From assembly GCA_963705635.1 (NCBI GenBank), contig CAVPKH010000003.1, positions 62,001 to 126,000 of the forward strand: a DNA stretch of 64,000 nt, given 5' to 3'. Within the stretch, counting starts at the first letter, position 1. Every line of letters begins with the position of its first letter. The notes beneath the pieces are model-generated. The model did no database searches and was not told the DNA's origin. It was given only the letters and a program-made list of their open reading frames with translations. Shown here piece after piece: positions 37,509-45,237 of the stretch. The translations under genes were made by a program, and so were the position numbers. Origin of the DNA: VRUE01 sp963705635 (GTDB lineage Bacteria > Actinomycetota > Thermoleophilia > Solirubrobacterales > 70-9).

Positions 37509-38468
37509 CTATCCGCAGAGCAGCTTGCGCAGGTCGGCGAGGACGGCGGGGGCGTCGTCACGAAGCTGGCGCCAGGTGACACGCGTCGCCCGCCACCCCT
37601 CCACGAGCAACAGGCGGTCCCGTTCGCGGTCCTTCTCGAAGGCTCGATCGGTCCCATGCACCACCCGCCCATCGAGCTCGACGATCACGCGCTGGCCGGG
37701 CCAAAGGCAATCGACCTCGAAGAAGCGCCCGCGAACGGCGACGTGGGCGTTGAGCCGCGGTCGCGGCAGGCCGGCCTCGGCGAGGAGGGCGATGAATCTC
37801 TCCTCCAAGTCACTGCGGGCGATTCCCCTCATCGCCTCGCGATCCCGCAGCAGCGCGCGCAGCGCCGCCGATCCACGCCTGCGCGGATAGCGCTCGAGCA
37901 GGTCGGCCAGCGAGAGCACGTCCGTAAGCCCGAGCACCTCGGCCTCGTTCATCGCATTCTCAAACCGAGGCCCGGTCAGGACCGCGGCGAGATCAAACAG
38001 CGTCCGCGACACCGCCGTGACCGGAATCCCGTCGACTGACGTGCGCTCATCGGCGGAAATCGGGGACCGGTAGGCCTTGATCCCCAGGCGTGCACGAGAT
38101 GCCGTCGGCTTCGTCACCTCCACCGGCCGCCGTGTCCCAGGCACCAGGCCCCACAGCCGTCCGGCCGAACGATGGCTCAGGACTGCCTGTGCCCCCGATG
38201 CGAGCACCGCAGCCATCCACCGGCCTCGAGGGCCAAGCACGGGGTGACCGACCGCGTAGACGCCCCGATGGACCGGGTGCAGCCGCGAGCGCCCAACCCG
38301 CTCGTCAACAGCCCGGCTGCCGATCCCCATCGCAAGCAACTGCCGCCGAGCAACCACCCCGTGCTGGCGGCCTGCCAACGTCGCAATCGCTCGATCAGCG
38401 CCATGAAGTTTGCATTCACCCCGTATAGCGGGGTCAACGTAGACATCTTGCGGAGGCGCTTGCGGCAC
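37509..38468 (-). CDS. AbiEi-type N-terminal domain + DUF559 endonuclease-like protein
   Basis: The N-terminal third contains AGRQHGVVARRQLLAMGIGSRAVDERVGRSRLHPVHRGVYAVG, the winged-helix domain found at the start of type IV AbiEi antitoxins. The C-terminal third carries the DUF559/Vsr-like nuclease core: FEVDCLWPGQRVIVELDGRVVHG, FEKDRERDRLLLVEGWRATRVTW. No toxin partner is next to it. Such proteins are abundant in actinobacteria, and their role (defence or DNA processing) is unproven. The true start is unclear: the first 20 residues from 38468 look non-conserved. It lies 23 nt upstream of mnmA. Confidence 0.8.
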   Translation of the reverse strand: MPQAPPQDVYVDPAIRGECKLHGADRAIATLAGRQHGVVARRQLLAMGIGSRAVDERVGRSRLHPVHRGVYAVGHPVLGPRGRWMAAVLASGAQAVLSHRSAGRLWGLVPGTRRPVEVTKPTASRARLGIKAYRSPISADERTSVDGIPVTAVSRTLFDLAAVLTGPRFENAMNEAEVLGLTDVLSLADLLERYPRRRGSAALRALLRDREAMRGIARSDLEERFIALLAEAGLPRPRLNAHVAVRGRFFEVDCLWPGQRVIVELDGRVVHGTDRAFEKDRERDRLLLVEGWRATRVTWRQLRDDAPAVLADLRKLLCG

Positions 38469-38663
38469 CGGCCGATGATCGGGGGGCTCGGCGCGTGTGT
38501 GGCGCGCTGGGTGTCGCGAATCCGCAACGCAAATGAGGCTCCAGCCCGCCGGTACCGCCTCTGGCTTTGATCCCTTGAAGTAAAGGGTGGGCGCCTCCTC
38601 GCAGTCCCAAGGGACCGAGAGAGATCAGCTCCCGCGCCGTTTGTGTTGGGTCAAACGGTGAGG

Positions 38664-38714
38664 CGGCTCACGTACGGGCTCGAGCCTCGGGCGAACCGTA
38701 CCACCGCGGAGCCG
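38664..38714 (-). terminator. Hairpin downstream of the hisS-aspS gene run
   Basis: CGGCTC (38664-38669) pairs with GAGCCG (38709-38714) and GTACGG (38672-38677) with CCGTAC (38696-38701), around a GGCTCGAGCC palindrome. It lies just after the 38728 stop. No T-tract follows. The remaining 200 nt up to the DUF559 gene hold no gene. Confidence 0.4.
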
Positions 38715-38727
38715 CCGTGGCGAGGGG

Positions 38728-39018
38728 TCAATCGTCCAGGTCCAAGCCCGAGAGCATCATCTCGGCCTCGCTCCAGTCTTCGGGCTGGACCCGCAGGGCG
38801 ATGTCACCGCGGCCGAAGCGGTCGAGCGGCCAGTCGACGGTGAGCACGGCCTCGATCCCGGCGTCTTTCAGCGCCTGGTGCCAGGCGCGGGCCGTCTTCA
38901 CTTCGGCGAAGTCACGCACGACCTCCCAGCTGTCAAAACGGGGGTCGTCGACGTGGATTGGGGTCGCCCCCGGTCCCGGCGGCCGGCCTCCGAAGATGGC
39001 CCGAATCCGCCCGAACAC
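38728..39018 (-). CDS. Small protein, possibly DUF2007-like
   Basis: The 96-aa protein reads DSWEVVRDFAEVKTARAWHQALKDAGIEAVLTVDWPLDRFGRGDIALRVQPEDWSEAEMML. The pattern of a strand, a helix and the word ALKDAGIEA followed by V-x-V-x-P-E-D resembles DUF2007 (putative signal-transducing) proteins, which bind unknown ligands. It directly follows aspS (1-nt spacing), so it is translated from the same message. The family match is tentative. Confidence 0.6.
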   Translation of the reverse strand: MFGRIRAIFGGRPPGPGATPIHVDDPRFDSWEVVRDFAEVKTARAWHQALKDAGIEAVLTVDWPLDRFGRGDIALRVQPEDWSEAEMMLSGLDLDD

Positions 39019-39019
39019 G

Positions 39020-40816
39020 TCATCCGCCCGCCGCTGGCCGCTTGGCGCGGAGCTGGAGGCCGACCTCGCGCAGCTGCGGCTCGTCGATCGGTGCCGGAGC
39101 GCCGGTGAGCGCGTCGGCGCCGGAGGCCGTCTTTGGGAAGGCGATCACGTCGCGGATCGAGTCGGCGCCGGCGAGGCGCTGGACGAGGCGGTCGAGCCCA
39201 TAGGCGATGCCGCCGTGCGGCGGCGCGCCATAGCGCAGCGCCTCGAGCAGGAAGCCGAAACGGGCCTCCGCTTCAGTCGCGTCGATGCCGAGCGCCGCGA
39301 AGACCTTGCCCTGCAGCTCAGCGTCGCTGATGCGGATCGAGCCGCCGCCCATCTCCTGGCCGTTCCAGACCAGGTCATAGGCGAGCGCGCGGGCGCCGCC
39401 CGGTTCGGCTGGATCGAAGTCGGCGGCGGGCGCGGTGAAGGGGTGGTGCAGCGGGTCCCAGCCGCCCTCCTCGTTCCCCTCCATCAGCGGCCAGTCGACG
39501 ATCCAGAGCAGCTCCTCGGCGCCCTCGGCGACGAGCCCGAACTCGGCGGCGAGGTCGAGGCGCAGCTGGGCGAGCACCGTGTTGGCGACCTTGGGCCGGT
39601 CGGCGACGACCAGCAGCAGATCGCCCTCCTCGGCGCCGAGGCGCTCGTTGAGCGCCTCGAGCTCCGCCGCGCTGAGGAACTTCGCCGTCGGCGAGCGCCA
39701 GCCCTCGCCCTCGCGGAAGGCCCATACCAATCCCTTCGCCCCGAGCTCCTGAGCGCGGGAGATCAGGCCGTCGAGGGCGGAGCGCGGCATCTCGCGCTTG
39801 CCGGCGTTGAGGCCGCGCACGGTGCCACCGGAGGCGATGACGGAGGCAAAGACCTTGAACTCGGTCCCGGCCAGCAGGTCGCTGAGATCGGTCAGCTCGA
39901 GGCCGAAGCGGGTGTCCGGGCGATCGGTCCCGTAGCGCGAGATCGCCTCGTCATAGGGCAGGCGCGCCAGCGGCAGCTCCAGCTCCGGTCCGCCGACCCG
40001 TTCGAAGACATGGGCAAGCAGCCGTTCGTTGACGCTGAGCACGTCGTCGACGTCGACGAAGGACATCTCGATGTCGAGCTGGGTGAAGTCGGGCTGGCGG
40101 TCGGCGCGCAGGTCCTCGTCGCGGAAGCAGCGCGCCACTTGGTAGTAGCGCTCGAAGCCGGCGACCATCAGCAGCTGCTTGAAGAGCTGCGGTGATTGCG
40201 GCAGCGCGTAGAAGGAGCCCTGCTGGCCGCGACTGGGGACGAGGAAGTCACGGGCGCCCTCGGGGGTGGAGCGGGTCAGCACCGGCGTCTCGATGTCGAG
40301 GAAGCCCTCGCCGTCGAGGAACTCGCGCATCGCCGCGGTGACGCGGTGGCGCAGCACGAGCGCGTCGCGCATCTGCTCGCGGCGCAGGTCGAGGTAGCGG
40401 TGGCGCAAGCGCGCGTCCTCGCCCACCTCGCCGGCAAAGCCCTCGATCTGGAAGGGCGGCGTCTCGGCGCTGGAGAGCAGCTCGGCGCCGCTCACCTTGA
40501 GCTCGACCTCCCCCGTCGCCAGGTCCGGGTTGACGGCCTCCGCCGAGCGCTGCACGACGCTGCCGCTGGCGCTGAGCACGTGCTCGGCGCGCAGCTTGTG
40601 GGCAAGCTCGAAGGCGCCGCCGGCCTGGTCGGGGTTGAAGACCAGCTGGACGATGCCGGTGCGATCGCGCAGGTCGATGAAGATCAGGCCGCCGTGGTCG
40701 CGGCGGCGGTGCACCCAGCCCGCAACCCGGGCCTCGGAGCCGACGCGGTCAGCGAGCACCTGGCCGCACCAGGTGTTGCGGTAACCGTTGGGCTGAAGGG
40801 CCGGAAAGTCGCTCAT
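39020..40816 (-). CDS. aspS: Aspartyl-tRNA synthetase (Asp or Asp/Asn type)
   Basis: The 598-aa protein starts at the ATG at 40816 (MSDFPALQPNGYRNTWCGQVLA), which overlaps the hisS stop. The OB-fold anticodon domain comes first: VAGWVHRRRDHGGLIFIDLRDRTGIVQLVF. Class II motifs follow: FLDIETPVLTRSTPEGARDFLVPSR (motif 1), YYQVARCFRDEDLRADRQPDFTQLDIEMSF (motif 2) and the bacterial GAD insertion. Motif 3 is GIAYGLDRLVQRLAG. Whether it also charges tRNA-Asn is not decidable from this window. Confidence 0.96.
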   Translation of the reverse strand: MSDFPALQPNGYRNTWCGQVLADRVGSEARVAGWVHRRRDHGGLIFIDLRDRTGIVQLVFNPDQAGGAFELAHKLRAEHVLSASGSVVQRSAEAVNPDLATGEVELKVSGAELLSSAETPPFQIEGFAGEVGEDARLRHRYLDLRREQMRDALVLRHRVTAAMREFLDGEGFLDIETPVLTRSTPEGARDFLVPSRGQQGSFYALPQSPQLFKQLLMVAGFERYYQVARCFRDEDLRADRQPDFTQLDIEMSFVDVDDVLSVNERLLAHVFERVGGPELELPLARLPYDEAISRYGTDRPDTRFGLELTDLSDLLAGTEFKVFASVIASGGTVRGLNAGKREMPRSALDGLISRAQELGAKGLVWAFREGEGWRSPTAKFLSAAELEALNERLGAEEGDLLLVVADRPKVANTVLAQLRLDLAAEFGLVAEGAEELLWIVDWPLMEGNEEGGWDPLHHPFTAPAADFDPAEPGGARALAYDLVWNGQEMGGGSIRISDAELQGKVFAALGIDATEAEARFGFLLEALRYGAPPHGGIAYGLDRLVQRLAGADSIRDVIAFPKTASGADALTGAPAPIDEPQLREVGLQLRAKRPAAGG

Positions 40817-42093
40817 CCTTCGCCTCCAATGATCTCGTCGAACAGCTCTTCCGGCTCGACTGGGCGCTGCTCGCCGCTGTTCATGTCGCGCAACTGCGCG
40901 GTGCCGTCGGCATCGAGGAAGACCACTAGCTTTGCTCCGATCCGGTTTGCGTGTTTGAGCTGCCCCTTCTGGCCGCGACCCGCGAGGTCGAACTCGGCCG
41001 CCTGTCCCGCCCGGCGAAGCTTTGTCGCCAGCGCCATCGCCCGCTCGCTCAGCGCCGCGTCCCAATTGAAGGAGATGAAGACCGGACCGGCCTTGGCCTC
41101 GCCGACCTCCTCGTCTCCGAGCGCCAACAGGATCCTCTCGATCCCCGCGGCCCAGCCGACCGCCGGCGTCGCCGGGCCACCGAGCTGCTCGATCAGGCCG
41201 TCGTAGCGACCGCCGCCGCCGATCTCCGACTGGGCGCCGAGCCGGTCGCAGACGAAGGAGAAGATCGTCCGGGTGTAGTAGTCGAGGCCGCGGACCAGGG
41301 TCGGATCGATCGTGTGCTCGATCCCCGCCGCGTCGAGGTGGCGGCGGACCGCCTCGAAGTGCTCGGCGTCCTCGCCCTCGAGTCGCTCGACCAGCTTTGG
41401 GGCGGCCTCCATCACCGCCCGGGTCCCCTCGTCGTCCGCGTCGAAGGCGCGCAGCGGGTTGGCGTCGATGCGCTCGCGGACGTCCTTCGAAAGCTCGCCC
41501 TCGTGGGCTCGCAGGTGCGCAGTCAAGTCCTCCAGGTAGGCGCGGCGCGCCTCGAACGAGCCGAGGCTGCCAAGGCGCAGCTCCACCCCCGGCACCCCCA
41601 GCTCTCCGAGCAGCGCGTCGAGCATCGAGATCGCCTCGGCGTCGGCGGCTGGCGAATCGGTGCCGATCGCCTCGATCCCGAGCTGGTGGAACTGGCGGTA
41701 GCGGCCCGCCTGAGGACGCTCGTGGCGGAAGAAGGGCCCGGCGTAGGAAAGCTTCACCGGCTGCGCCAGCTTGTGCATGCCGTGCTCGACGTAGGCACGG
41801 CAGATCGGCGCCGTGCCCTCCGGCCGCAGGGTGAGGCTGCGGCCGCCCTTGTCCTCGAAGCTGAACATCTCCTTGCGGACGATGTCGGTGGAGTGGCCGA
41901 CGCCGCGCTCGAACAGCTCGGTGTCCTCGAAGCTCGGCGTGGCGATCGGCTCGTAGCCGGCGGCGGCGAAGATCGCCGCGGCGGTGCGCCCGATCCGCTC
42001 GCGAGCGCGCGCGGCATCGGGCAGGACGTCGAAGGTCCCGCGCGGTGCCTGGTACTTGTGTCCCGCCACAGCGCGCGACCCTATCTGCGCCAC
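40813..42093 (-). CDS. hisS: Histidyl-tRNA synthetase
   Basis: The 426-aa class II synthetase shows YQAPRGTFDVLPDAARARERI (motif 1 region), LRPEGTAPICRAYVEHGMH and FRHERPQAGRYRQFHQLGIEAIG (motif 2). The two His-specific motifs are LVRGLDYYTRTIFSFVCD and GGGRYDGLIEQLGGPATPAVGWAAGIERIL. A C-terminal anticodon-binding domain ends at EEPEELFDEIIGG-like sequence. The start could be the GTG at 42093 or, more usual for the family, the in-frame GTG eight codons later. It precedes aspS with a 4-nt overlap. Confidence 0.95.
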   Translation of the reverse strand: MAQIGSRAVAGHKYQAPRGTFDVLPDAARARERIGRTAAAIFAAAGYEPIATPSFEDTELFERGVGHSTDIVRKEMFSFEDKGGRSLTLRPEGTAPICRAYVEHGMHKLAQPVKLSYAGPFFRHERPQAGRYRQFHQLGIEAIGTDSPAADAEAISMLDALLGELGVPGVELRLGSLGSFEARRAYLEDLTAHLRAHEGELSKDVRERIDANPLRAFDADDEGTRAVMEAAPKLVERLEGEDAEHFEAVRRHLDAAGIEHTIDPTLVRGLDYYTRTIFSFVCDRLGAQSEIGGGGRYDGLIEQLGGPATPAVGWAAGIERILLALGDEEVGEAKAGPVFISFNWDAALSERAMALATKLRRAGQAAEFDLAGRGQKGQLKHANRIGAKLVVFLDADGTAQLRDMNSGEQRPVEPEELFDEIIGGEG

Positions 42094-42108
42094 GAGGCCA
42101 TCGGCTGC

Positions 42109-42753
42109 CTAGCGCTGCAGCTCGACGAGGAAGGGGTTCGTCGCCCGCTCGGCGCCCAGGGTCGTCGCGCCCATGTGGCCCGGGTAGACGGCCGTCTCGG
42201 GCGGGTGCGACTCGAGCAGAGCGCCAATCGAGCGCATCAGCGTCGGGCCGTCGCCGCCGGGCAGGTCGACCCGCCCGACCGAGCCCTGGAAGAGGACGTC
42301 GCCGGAGAAGATCGCCCCCTCGTCGCGCACCGAGTAGGTGACGTGGCCGGGGCTGTGGCCCGGCGTGAAGATCACGTCGAGGGTGAGGCCGGCCAGCTCC
42401 AGCGCCTCGCCGCCTTTGACGGTCTCCTCGGCGTCGTGGCTCTCGTACGGGCCGAATCCCTCGAAGGGGACGAAGGACATGATGTCGGCCAGCACCGGCA
42501 CCTCGATCTCGGGGCAGTAGACGGGGGCGCCGGTTGCCCGCGCCACCGGGGCGACCGCGCCAACGTGGTCGAAGTGGCAGTGGGTGATCAGGATCGCCTC
42601 CACCTCGGCGCCCATTTCGTCGACCTGGGCGAGGATCCGCTCGGCTTCCTCGCCGGGGTCGACGATCAGCGCCTTGCCGCCGCCCTCACGGCGCACGATG
42701 AAGCAGTTCTCGGCGATCGAGCCGACCGTGAGCTGGCGGACGTCGAGGCTCAC
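42109..42753 (-). CDS. Metallo-beta-lactamase-fold hydrolase (glyoxalase II-like)
   Basis: The 214-aa protein starts at a GTG overlapping the previous stop (TCGTGAGCC). The metal motif is LITHCHFDHVGAVAPVA (HxHxDH), with FTPGHSPGHVTY and FSGDVLFQGSVGRVDLPGGD, and a final VYPGHMGATTLGAERATNPF. These are glyoxalase II/persulfide-dioxygenase-like motifs in which each His/Asp ligand is present. The substrate is probably a thioester, but this is not certain. It lies 16 nt upstream of hisS. Confidence 0.88.
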   Translation of the reverse strand: MSLDVRQLTVGSIAENCFIVRREGGGKALIVDPGEEAERILAQVDEMGAEVEAILITHCHFDHVGAVAPVARATGAPVYCPEIEVPVLADIMSFVPFEGFGPYESHDAEETVKGGEALELAGLTLDVIFTPGHSPGHVTYSVRDEGAIFSGDVLFQGSVGRVDLPGGDGPTLMRSIGALLESHPPETAVYPGHMGATTLGAERATNPFLVELQR

Positions 42754-43112
42754 GAGCCGTTCGCGCCGCGCATCCGCGCCCGCTCCCGCCGCCGCCACAT
42801 CATCGTGTCGATGTAATAGCCGGCCGGGATGTAGAAGACCAGCATGAAGGCGCCGAGGCTGAGCGCCGAGACCGGTGAGCGACGGAAGACGAGCAGCAGG
42901 ACGAAGGTGAAGATGACGGCGGCCACGGCGCCGCGGGTGATCGCGCTGCGCCAGGTCGGCGGGTGATCGGCGCGAGGGCCGCGTTTGGTGCCGGCGCGGG
43001 CGCGGGCTTTGGCCTCGGCGCGGCTGCGGGGACGACTGCGGCGGTTGGTATCGATGCGGCCGCCCTGGGTGCCACGGTGCTTGCGACGGCGCTTCTTCTT
43101 GGTCTGGGCCAT
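42750..43112 (-). CDS. Small basic membrane protein
   Basis: The 120-aa protein begins with a very basic tail (MAQTKKKRRRKHRGTQGG) of about 55 residues and then has two hydrophobic helices (SAITRGAVAAVIFTFVLLLVF; SALSLGAFMLVFYIPAGYYI), ending in a basic WRRRERARMRG. This layout recurs in actinobacteria near hisS but no function is known. The stop overlaps the start of the hydrolase gene, so the two are translationally coupled. Confidence 0.72.
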   Translation of the reverse strand: MAQTKKKRRRKHRGTQGGRIDTNRRSRPRSRAEAKARARAGTKRGPRADHPPTWRSAITRGAVAAVIFTFVLLLVFRRSPVSALSLGAFMLVFYIPAGYYIDTMMWRRRERARMRGANGS

Positions 43113-43137
43113 GGCTTGAATCTAGCGGCCAGGCGCT

Positions 43138-44028
43138 TCAGGGGGCGGCCGGGAGGCGCGCCTCGATCGTCTGCACGGCGGGGTCGAAGTCCCGGATCGG
43201 CACGTCGGCCGGGTAGCCGACGAGCGCCGCCCTGGGGACGAGGCCAACCACCTCCGATTCGACCGGCCGCGCCCCCAGCGGCGCGGCGAGATCGCGCACC
43301 GCCTGGATCACCTCGGCGAGCGGCACGGCGAGCGGATCGTGAACGTTGGTCGAGACCTGGGTGCGCCCGCTGGAGAGCGCCAAGCCGAGCGCCCGCACTC
43401 CGCTCAGGCCACCGCCGGACTCGCGCAGCCCGGCGGCGACGACGCGAGCGAGGTCGACGTCCTCGCTGTCGAGCTCGACGTTGAAGGCGGCGAGCGGGGG
43501 CCGGGCAGTGACCAGCGTCACCCCGGCCGTGCGGTGGGGAAGCCTCGGCCCGTGATCGGGCCGCAGCCCGCCTCCCTCCATCCGCAGCCAGAGCTCGGCC
43601 AGCCCACCGTTGCGAAAGTAGGCGCGCTCGACGTGCTCGGGACGGCTGGCCAGCTCCCCGTAGAGGAAGACCGGAACGCCAAGGCCGCCGATCTGCGCCG
43701 CCACCTCGATCGCCTCGGTGCGCGCGGCGGCGCGGTCCGCCGGATCGAGCCAGACGACCGGACAGACGTCGAGCGCGCCGACCGCCGGGTGCAGGCCCGC
43801 GTAGGCGCTCATGTCGATCGTCTCGACTGCCTGCTGGGCGCCGGAGAGGAGCGCTTCACGCAGCGGCGACGCGGCGCCGGCGAGGGTGAAGACGGTGCGG
43901 TCGTGGTCGGCGTCGGAGTGGCGGTCGAGCAGCGACACGCCGCGCGCAAAGCCGTCCTGCAGCGCGGCGATGCGCGCGGTGTCGTGCCCCTCGGAGACGT
44001 TGGGGACGGCGAGGAGCTGCGGCGCCAC
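43138..44028 (-). CDS. Glutamate formimidoyltransferase-like protein
   Basis: The 296-aa protein resembles the transferase domain of FTCD: LLAVPNVSEGHDTARIAALQD, LDRHSDADHDRTVFTLAG (catalytic His region), GLHPAVGALDVCPVVWLDP, VPVFLYGELASRPE and FRNGGLAELWLRM. FTCD transfers formimino groups to tetrahydrofolate in His breakdown. Standalone relatives in actinobacteria may have other substrates, and no histidine-catabolic neighbours are seen. It lies 5 nt after the M29 gene. Confidence 0.85.
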   Translation of the reverse strand: MAPQLLAVPNVSEGHDTARIAALQDGFARGVSLLDRHSDADHDRTVFTLAGAASPLREALLSGAQQAVETIDMSAYAGLHPAVGALDVCPVVWLDPADRAAARTEAIEVAAQIGGLGVPVFLYGELASRPEHVERAYFRNGGLAELWLRMEGGGLRPDHGPRLPHRTAGVTLVTARPPLAAFNVELDSEDVDLARVVAAGLRESGGGLSGVRALGLALSSGRTQVSTNVHDPLAVPLAEVIQAVRDLAAPLGARPVESEVVGLVPRAALVGYPADVPIRDFDPAVQTIEARLPAAP

Positions 44029-44033
44029 CGGGC

Positions 44034-44987
44034 TCAGACGAGCAGCTCGCCGCCGCGGACGATCTCCCGGCCGTCGATTTCCACGGTGGGCTCGAGGATC
44101 ACGCAGTCGAGGTGGACCGGGACCTGAACGCCGCCGCCGATCGCCGCTGAAGCGCCGAAGGCGACGTGCGCGGTGCCGAGGATCTTCTCGTCCTCGAGGA
44201 TGTTGCCGGTCAGGGTGGCCTCTTCGTTGGTGCCGATCCCCAGCTCGGCGACGTTGGTGCCGTCGGGGCCGTGCTTGGTGAGCAGTTCGAGCAGCGTTGC
44301 CCCCTCCGGCCCCGTCGCGTCGGTCAGGTGGCCGGCGCGGATGGTCAGCTCAACCGGCGTCTCGACCTTGCCGACGCCGGCGATCGAGCCGTCGACCACA
44401 AGCGTCCCCTCGCCGCTGCCCTCAGCCGGCGAGACGAAGGCCTCGCCGCAGGGCAGGTTGCCGAAAGCGCCGGGCGCCTTGAGCACACCGGCGTCGGCGA
44501 TCGGCGTGCGGTCCTTGAGGCCCAGCCTCAGGTCGCTGCCGTGCCGGCAGGTGATCCGCGCCTCGTCACCGCTGCGCAGCGCCGCTGCCAGGGCGGCCCC
44601 GCGCCGCCTCAACACCCTCATGTCCGCGTTCATCAGCCGCGCCAGCATGTCCTCGGTCACGCCGGGCAGGGTCGCCACCCGCACGCCCGCCTGGTTGGCC
44701 GCGCGGCGCGCGTAGGTATGCGACAGCGACTGGATCGTCGGCGCCAGCACGACGTGCGAGGCGAGCATCGCCGCGGCCACCGGCACCGGCGGCTCGGCCC
44801 CGTTCGAATCGAGCTCGGAGATCACCGCCAGGGTGGCGTGCGCCCCGTCCCCCTCGGCCTCGATCCGCATCAGCGCGCCAAGGTCCTCGGTAACCGGGTT
44901 GCAGACGACCAGCACCTCCTCTGCCGGTTCGACCTGCAGGCAGTCCCGCAGCACCGTCCGCACCGCTCTGTCCAATTCCTGCGTCAA
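44034..44987 (-). CDS. M29-family aminopeptidase-like protein
   Basis: The 317-aa protein resembles thermophilic M29 aminopeptidases (AmpS/PepS). It shows EEVLVVCNPVTEDLGALMRIEAEGDGAHATL, CRHGSDLRLGLKDR, NLPCGEAFVSPAEGSGEG (metal Glu) and GIGTNEEATLTGNILEDEKILGTAHVAFG (metal Glu/His). The length is shorter than the usual about 400 aa, as in a compact subfamily. The gene is the first of a minus-strand run that reaches hisS-aspS. Confidence 0.8.
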   Translation of the reverse strand: MTQELDRAVRTVLRDCLQVEPAEEVLVVCNPVTEDLGALMRIEAEGDGAHATLAVISELDSNGAEPPVPVAAAMLASHVVLAPTIQSLSHTYARRAANQAGVRVATLPGVTEDMLARLMNADMRVLRRRGAALAAALRSGDEARITCRHGSDLRLGLKDRTPIADAGVLKAPGAFGNLPCGEAFVSPAEGSGEGTLVVDGSIAGVGKVETPVELTIRAGHLTDATGPEGATLLELLTKHGPDGTNVAELGIGTNEEATLTGNILEDEKILGTAHVAFGASAAIGGGVQVPVHLDCVILEPTVEIDGREIVRGGELLV

Positions 44988-45055
44988 GGCATCTAGGCTA
45001 AAGCCCCTGCGCCGACGGCGAACCCAGCCCCTCCATCGCTACGATCTCCACCCCC

Positions 45056-45129
45056 GCCGGAGTAGCTCAGCTGGTTAGAGCAGCGGAATCATAATCCGCG
45101 TGTCGGGGGTTCGAGTCCCTCCTCCGGCA
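45056..45129 (+). tRNA. tRNA with CAT anticodon (elongator Met, or Ile2 read as lysidine)
   Basis: A complete cloverleaf of 74 nt. The acceptor stem GCCGGAG/CTCCGGC is perfect. The D-arm is GCTCAGCTGGTTAGAGC, the anticodon stem GCGGA/TCCGC with loop ATCATAA (anticodon CAT), and the T-arm GGGGG-TTCGAGT-CCCTC. The discriminator is A and CCA is not encoded. A paired G1-C72 rules out initiator tRNA. Met versus Ile2 cannot be decided by eye. It is the only tRNA in the window and is tail to tail with the NACHT gene (109 nt). Confidence 0.93.
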
Positions 45130-45237
45130 TCGCATTCCAAGCTGAATGCGCGCTGTGCCAGCCGCAACATCGTCTCGAAACGGCGGCGATGACAGGGGAG
45201 GTGGCAAGGCCGCGGATCGAACGTCGAGACGACGCGG

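Noticed and set aside
32704..37890. Plus-strand readings of more than 800 codons over alaS and mnmA
   Set aside because: Antisense shadows. alaS and mnmA have intact catalytic motifs on the minus strand.
37509..38468. Complete AbiE toxin-antitoxin system
   Set aside because: Only the AbiEi-type N-terminal domain is present. No AbiEii nucleotidyltransferase partner lies on either side.
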